A stretch of 36,804 nt of DNA, taken from assembly GCF_002976435.1 (NCBI RefSeq), contig NZ_PUGF01000037.1, positions 1 through 36,804 on the forward strand, read 5' to 3'. The DNA is from Solimicrobium silvestre (lineage in GTDB: Bacteria; Pseudomonadota; Gammaproteobacteria; Burkholderiales; Burkholderiaceae_D). Below, one piece after another: positions 33,085 to 36,804 of the stretch. Numbering within the stretch: the first letter of the stretch is position 1; each line of letters opens with the position of its first letter. Below the pieces are notes generated by a model. It did no database searches. It saw nothing but the letters and a program-made list of their open reading frames with translations, and was not told where the DNA came from. The position numbers and the translations under genes were made by a program.

Positions 33085-33672
33085 ATGAAACTTTACTTTA
33101 CACCCCGCAGTAGCGCGACGCGCCCGCGTTGGTTACTTGAAGAACTCGGTGTACCCTATGAACTGGTGAAGCTCGACTTCGCGCAGCGTGAGCACCAGAC
33201 AGCAGCGTACTTACAGCTGCATCCGTTTGGCGAAGTACCAGCGCTGGTAGATGGCGATTTGCGCTTGTTCGAGTCGCTGGCAATCTGCTTCTACCTGGCC
33301 GACTATTCTCCAGAAGCGCAGTTGGCACCGTCGCTGGGTTCGCCCGAGCGAGCGCGCTATATGCAATGGCTGATCTTCGCCGAGACGCGGCTGGAGCCAG
33401 TCGTCAAACAATTTCTAAATCACTCGAATTCGCCTGAACCTGCCAATGCGCAAATCTACGCCAGTCTGAACCATGTGTTAGGTATCATCGACACAGAACT
33501 CGACGGGCGCGACTTTATCGCTGCCGGCCATTTTACCGCCGCCGACTTAGTGCTGGCCTCGATCCTTCATCTCGCTAACGCCATGAAGCTGCTGGAGGGC
33601 TACCCTCGCTTGGTCAAATACGTTTATTTCCATTGTCAGCGCCCTGCCTTGCAGCGGGCTGTTACTGCCTGA
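33085..33672 (+). CDS. Glutathione S-transferase
   Basis: The 195-residue cytoplasmic GST has an N-terminal thioredoxin-like domain with LYFTPRSSATRPRWLLEELG, the catalytic Ser/Arg region near residues 8-15, then HPFGEVPALVDGDLRLFESL with the cis-Pro (VPAL) and ES glutathione-site motifs. The C-terminal helical domain contains FTAADLVLASIL. It is slightly shorter than usual (about 200-220), with a compact C-domain. AGGAAAACG precedes the ATG. The dehydratase gene follows after 23 bases, so they are likely one transcript. The physiological substrate is unknown. Confidence 0.92.
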   Translation: MKLYFTPRSSATRPRWLLEELGVPYELVKLDFAQREHQTAAYLQLHPFGEVPALVDGDLRLFESLAICFYLADYSPEAQLAPSLGSPERARYMQWLIFAETRLEPVVKQFLNHSNSPEPANAQIYASLNHVLGIIDTELDGRDFIAAGHFTAADLVLASILHLANAMKLLEGYPRLVKYVYFHCQRPALQRAVTA

Positions 33673-33695
33673 GCGTACAAATACTGGATAATTTA

Positions 33696-34658
33696 ATGTT
33701 AAATCTCCCTACTTATGATGACGTAATCGCGGCTTCCCGCCGAATCGACGGGCATGCTCACTGCACGCCAGTCATGACCTCGCGCATAATCAACGAGGAA
33801 CTTGGCGCCGAAGTGTTTTTTAAATGTGAAAACTTGCAACGCATGGGAGCCTTTAAGTATCGCGGCGCATTTAATGCATTGTCGAAATTTGACGAACGCC
33901 AAAGGAAGGCAGGCGTTGTGGCTTTCTCATCGGGTAACCACGCACAAGCAATTGCCCTATCGGCCGCGCTGCTTGGCATTCCCGCGACAATCATTATGCC
34001 GAACGATGCTCCTGCAGCAAAGATCGCAGCAACGCGTGGTTACGGCGGCAAAGTAGTCATTTACGACCGCTATACCGAAGACCGCGAGCAAATTGGTCGC
34101 GACTTGGCCGAGAAACATGGCTTTACGTTGATCCCTCCCTACGATCATCCCGACGTAATCGCAGGACAAGGAACCGCTGCAAAAGAATTGTTTGAGGAAG
34201 TCGGCGAACTGGATGTTTTATTTGTCAGTCTCGGCGGCGGCGGCCTGCTTGCTGGATCCGCATTGTCAACTAGAGCACTGTCACCGGCATGCACGCTGTA
34301 CGGCGTTGAGCCGGAGGCTGGTAACGACGGGCAGCAATCATTCCGTTCCGGCAAAATTGTGCATATTGATACACCGAAGACGATTGCAGACGGCGCTCAG
34401 ACGCAACATCTCGGCAACTACACGTTTGAAATTATCCGGCGCGACGTCAACGACGTTCTCACCGCCTCCGACGCGCAGCTCAAAGACTGCATGCGTTTCT
34501 TTGCCTCACGTATGAAATTGGTGGTTGAGCCTACGGGCTGCCTTGGCCTCGCAGCGGCACAATCAATGAAAGAGCAGCTACGAAATAAACGGGTCGGCGT
34601 AATTATTAGCGGTGGAAATGTCGACCTCGACAGGTTTAGCGCACTGCTTCAAGAGTAA
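33696..34658 (+). CDS. PLP-dependent threonine/serine dehydratase-type enzyme
   Basis: The 320-residue fold-type II PLP enzyme has the Schiff-base lysine in GAFKYRGAFNAL (Lys54), the phosphate-binding SSGNHAQAIAL, the glycine loop SLGGGGLLAGS and a closing ISGGNVD. No ACT regulatory domain is present, so it belongs to the short catabolic or racemase-like group: threonine deaminase, serine racemase, or threo-3-hydroxyaspartate ammonia-lyase, which is often this length. It would release ammonia from a hydroxy-amino acid. The ATG at 33696 is chosen, since an upstream in-frame ATG lies inside the GST gene. It follows the GST closely. Confidence 0.9.
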   Translation: MLNLPTYDDVIAASRRIDGHAHCTPVMTSRIINEELGAEVFFKCENLQRMGAFKYRGAFNALSKFDERQRKAGVVAFSSGNHAQAIALSAALLGIPATIIMPNDAPAAKIAATRGYGGKVVIYDRYTEDREQIGRDLAEKHGFTLIPPYDHPDVIAGQGTAAKELFEEVGELDVLFVSLGGGGLLAGSALSTRALSPACTLYGVEPEAGNDGQQSFRSGKIVHIDTPKTIADGAQTQHLGNYTFEIIRRDVNDVLTASDAQLKDCMRFFASRMKLVVEPTGCLGLAAAQSMKEQLRNKRVGVIISGGNVDLDRFSALLQE

Positions 34659-35030
34659 TTTGATGTGTACTAGTTATGATCTTAAACGACAGGCACTGTT
34701 AGATTGAATAACTACTGTTGACTTGCAAATAAGAACTAACGTTTAATCCATGACCGCTCAAAATCGGCACATAGATGACATAGTGAATTGCTCTCGAAAG
34801 CGGCTCTAAAATCCAGTCTAGATTAGAGCAATTGTGTGGCTAGTCTATGTGGCAGTGCCTGACACAAACTTGCCGGCAAGATGCTCGACTGAATTTCTTT
34901 ATAAATAGACTAAAAACGCTCTAAATTGGGCATAAATCAACGCCAAATTCTCCTATCGCCTCCAAAAAATAATCTGCCACATCACCTGAACACGTTGACA
35001 GGCGGCTCTTTTGCGTGCTAATTTAACCAA
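34659..35030. other. Intergenic region before the ArsR gene
   Basis: No gene is seen in these 372 bases. The left half is unremarkable. The middle holds a large inverted repeat listed separately, with an alternative stem CTCTAA at 34804-34809 and TTAGAG at 34823-34828. The right end holds the ArsR promoter. A small RNA in the middle is possible but not supported by a clear promoter or terminator. Confidence 0.5.
34786..34833. repeat. Inverted repeat, nine-base arms
   Basis: AATTGCTCT at 34786-34794 is the exact reverse complement of AGAGCAATT at 34825-34833, with a 30-base loop. ACATAG just left and CTATGT just right add a further pairing across an internal loop. No T tract follows. It may be a structured RNA end or a chance fold. 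Confidence 0.4.
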
Positions 35031-35040
35031 ATGGTTAAAT
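34995..35040 (+). promoter_or_regulatory. Promoter and ArsR operator overlapping the arsR-type start codon
   Basis: TTGACA at 34995-35000 and TAATTT at 35019-35024 are separated by 18 bases and look like -35 and -10 elements. ATTTAACCA at 35021-35029 and TGGTTAAAT at 35032-35040 form a perfect nine-base dyad with a two-base centre. The dyad covers the -10 element and the ATG at 35031. ArsR-type repressors typically bind such dyads. Transcription should start near 35031, so the mRNA may be leaderless. Confidence 0.65.
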
Positions 35041-35390
35041 ACGAAGAAAATTTGGACGCAATTTTCATGGCTCTGGCCCACCCAGCACGGCGAGCGATTC
35101 TCTCGCAGCTAGGTAAGGGAGATGCGACGGTGGGCGAACTCGCCCAGCCATTCGACATGTCCTTGCCAGCCATAACCAAGCACCTGAAGGTGCTGGAGAG
35201 AGCCAGGTTGATCAGCCGGAGCAAAAACGCCCAGTGGCGACCTTGCCGACTGGAAAATGTACCTTTGAAAGCGGCATCAGGCTGGATTGAGGAGCAGCGA
35301 AAGATCTGGGAGTCCCGTCTAGACCGCTTGGAAGATTACTTGCATAACATGGAAAAAATGGAGGAAAGAAAAAATGATGACAATGGATGA
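35031..35390 (+). CDS. ArsR-family transcriptional regulator
   Basis: The 119-residue winged-helix repressor has ALAHPARRAILSQLGKGDAT, then VGELAQPFDMSLPAITKHLK as the recognition helix region and VLERARLISRSKNAQWRPCRL as the wing. It lacks the ELCVCDL metal box of arsenic sensors. It belongs to the ArsR group found next to AHSA1/SRPBCC genes, whose ligands are mostly unknown. It overlaps the next gene by 17 bases. No Shine-Dalgarno sequence precedes the ATG, consistent with a leaderless message, and the dyad over its start codon suggests autorepression. Confidence 0.93.
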   Translation: MVKYEENLDAIFMALAHPARRAILSQLGKGDATVGELAQPFDMSLPAITKHLKVLERARLISRSKNAQWRPCRLENVPLKAASGWIEEQRKIWESRLDRLEDYLHNMEKMEERKNDDNG

Positions 35391-35835
35391 AAAGGATCGC
35401 GAACTGGTGCTGGAGCGAATGATACCTTTCGCCCGCGAATTGGTTTGGAAGGCCATGACCGACCCCGAGCATGTCAACCGGTGGTGGGGCCCGGATGGAT
35501 TCAGGAACGAAAATCAAATTATGGATTTCCGAGTCGGTGGCGCTTGGAGCTATGAAATGGTTGGGCCTGATGGCAAACGCTACCCAAGCCACTCTGTGTT
35601 CAAGGAAATCACGCCTCCGTCCAGGCTTGTCTTCGATCATGGCGACGGCGAACGGATGTGGTTCGAGACCACCATCACGCTGCAAGAAATAGACAGCGGC
35701 ACCCTAATCAGTCTGCGTCAGCTGTACCCAAGCCGTGAATCCCGCGATGAGGTAATCGACAAGTACGGTGCCGTCGAAGGCGGCAAGCAGCACCTAGCCA
35801 AACTCGAAGCCTACGTTAGAGAAAACCTGCAATGA
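35374..35835 (+). CDS. SRPBCC/AHSA1-domain protein
   Basis: The 153-residue protein has the AHSA1-like START/Bet v1 fold: LERMIPFARELVWKAMTDPE, HVNRWWGPDGF, FRVGGAWSYEMVGPDGKRY and the C-terminal helix GGKQHLAKLEAYV. These proteins form a hydrophobic cavity and probably bind small lipophilic molecules. The first of three clustered ATGs (35374) is preceded by GGAGG at a good distance. It overlaps the ArsR gene, so the two are co-expressed, and the GST gene 126 bases later may be part of the same regulon. The ligand is unknown. Confidence 0.93.
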   Translation: MMTMDEKDRELVLERMIPFARELVWKAMTDPEHVNRWWGPDGFRNENQIMDFRVGGAWSYEMVGPDGKRYPSHSVFKEITPPSRLVFDHGDGERMWFETTITLQEIDSGTLISLRQLYPSRESRDEVIDKYGAVEGGKQHLAKLEAYVRENLQ

Positions 35836-35961
35836 ATGACGGCGCGATTTTATTCCCGTCTTCGACCTGGTGTTGGGGCGCCTTGCCGGAGCGCGTGCGT
35901 AAAAAGGCCAGAGTGAAGGCAATTTCAACAATCAGCATTTATATTTTTGAAGGTTTCTAAT

Positions 35962-36621
35962 ATGACACTCGCACTTTATGGACATCCATTTTCATCGTAC
36001 ACACAAAAAGTGCTCATCGCGCTGTACGAGAACAACATCCCTCACGAATTCCGCTCCCTTGGGCCGGACACGCCGCAACACTCCGCCGAGTGGTTGCGAC
36101 GCTGGCCGTTGCGCAAGTTTCCGCTACTGGTGGACGGCGAGCGTAACGTCGCTGAGACAAGCATCATCATCGAGTATCTGCACCTTAGTTATCCCGGGCC
36201 GGTACGCCTTCTACCCGCCGACCCGATGGCCGCTCTTGAGGTGCGCTTCCTAGACCGCTTCTATGACTTACATGTGATGAGCCCGGTTCAACATGCGGTG
36301 GATGGTGCGCTGACGGGTGATCCGGTTAAGCGCCAAGAGGGGCTAACATTATCGATGGAAAAGCTGGAGCGTGCATACGCTTGGCTTGAAGGCCAGCTAG
36401 CCGAAAGAACTTGGGCGGCAGGCTCGGACTTTACGCTCGCTGATTGCGCGGCGGCACCCTCGCTGTTCTACGCCGACTGGACACATCGGATTTCCGAGGC
36501 ATTTCCATTGCTGCGCGCGTACCGGGCAAGGTTGCTTACACGCCCGTCTTTTGCTCGGGCAGTGGATGAAGCGCGCCAATTCCGCCACTACTTTCCGCTC
36601 GGAGCACCAGACCGCGACTAA
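35962..36621 (+). CDS. Glutathione S-transferase
   Basis: The 219-residue GST has LALYGHPFSSYTQKVLIALY with the catalytic Ser region, then FPLLVDGERNVAETSIIIEYL with the cis-Pro and the ET/S glutathione motif. The helical C-terminal domain contains WAAGSDFTLADCAAAPSLFY. The ATG at 35962 follows AAGG at eight bases; an in-frame TTG at 35947 is less likely. It is cytoplasmic. It follows the ArsR/AHSA1 pair on the same strand, so it may detoxify a compound sensed by that repressor. The remaining 183 bases of the window hold no gene I can support. Confidence 0.93.
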   Translation: MTLALYGHPFSSYTQKVLIALYENNIPHEFRSLGPDTPQHSAEWLRRWPLRKFPLLVDGERNVAETSIIIEYLHLSYPGPVRLLPADPMAALEVRFLDRFYDLHVMSPVQHAVDGALTGDPVKRQEGLTLSMEKLERAYAWLEGQLAERTWAAGSDFTLADCAAAPSLFYADWTHRISEAFPLLRAYRARLLTRPSFARAVDEARQFRHYFPLGAPDRD

Positions 36622-36804
36622 AGCAATGAGCGTGCGGTGAAGCCATTACAAACTCCACGGAGCTGCGCTACAACGCGGTATCTATGGACTCCACCCGTTT
36701 TGCAAGAAGAATTTGATTTCAACCAGTAGGTAAGCTTGCGTGTATCTATACGGCCTGATAGATGAGCGGTTTTTTGCTCTGGCCCTGATGTAATACGCGC
36801 GTCA

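Noticed and set aside
36752-36784. Imperfect GGCC/GAGC hairpin near the right end
   Set aside because: Short split stems with no T tract after them; could be part of a terminator for the last GST but not supported.
1-36804. CRISPR arrays, tRNA or rRNA genes, transposases, integrases
   Set aside because: No regular direct repeats, RNA gene signatures or recombinase motifs were found on either strand.

Overview
The window looks like chromosomal DNA of a betaproteobacterium, most likely Burkholderiales and perhaps Oxalobacteraceae. This is inferred from the moderate G+C, the protein style (NodT-type outer-membrane factor, DUF3034, the divergent LysR/pirin pair, a TAXI protein with a C-terminal membrane tail) and the density of LysR, GST and YceI genes. 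No rRNA, tRNA, CRISPR array, phage gene or intact insertion sequence was seen, so the family assignment is tentative.

Layout. 1-600: a terminator and a small DUF2726 protein. 0.7-7.9 kb: a minus-strand operon of a small membrane protein, an alpha/beta-hydrolase-fold protein without its nucleophile serine, and a complete tripartite RND efflux pump (adaptor, MexF-type permease, outer-membrane lipoprotein). A divergent LysR regulator at 8.0 kb has a perfect dyad in front of it. 9.1-11.9 kb: three DJ-1/PfpI proteins (an isonitrile-hydratase-like enzyme, a GlxA-type AraC regulator and an exported protein). 12.0-13.4 kb: a three-gene module of an outer-membrane-like protein, a periplasmic MerP-like metal-binding protein and a MerT-like inner-membrane protein. 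13.5-20.8 kb: an AT-richer accessory block with a giant DUF4011/helicase/Vsr-type nuclease protein (candidate anti-phage defence), a divergent DUF4236 membrane protein, a gene remnant and a small membrane protein. 21-25 kb: a GST, a peroxiredoxin-like protein, a decayed DJ-1/PfpI gene, and a LytS/LytTR-type two-component pair. 25-28.4 kb: a LysR regulator divergent from a pirin, cytochrome b561, YceI, YceI operon. 28.5-32.8 kb: a Ser-rich low-complexity protein, a DUF3034 protein with an exported truncated haemoglobin, and a TAXI-type binding protein. 33-36.6 kb: a GST with a PLP-dependent dehydratase, and an ArsR/AHSA1 pair followed by a third GST.

The common theme is stress handling: efflux, redox and electrophile detoxification (three GSTs, peroxiredoxin-like, pirin, b561/YceI), metal binding and possible phage defence. 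The items most worth following up are the giant helicase-nuclease, the three-gene metal module, the serine-less hydrolase coupled to the RND operon, and the two decayed loci sharing a 34-bp segment next to DJ-1/PfpI genes.
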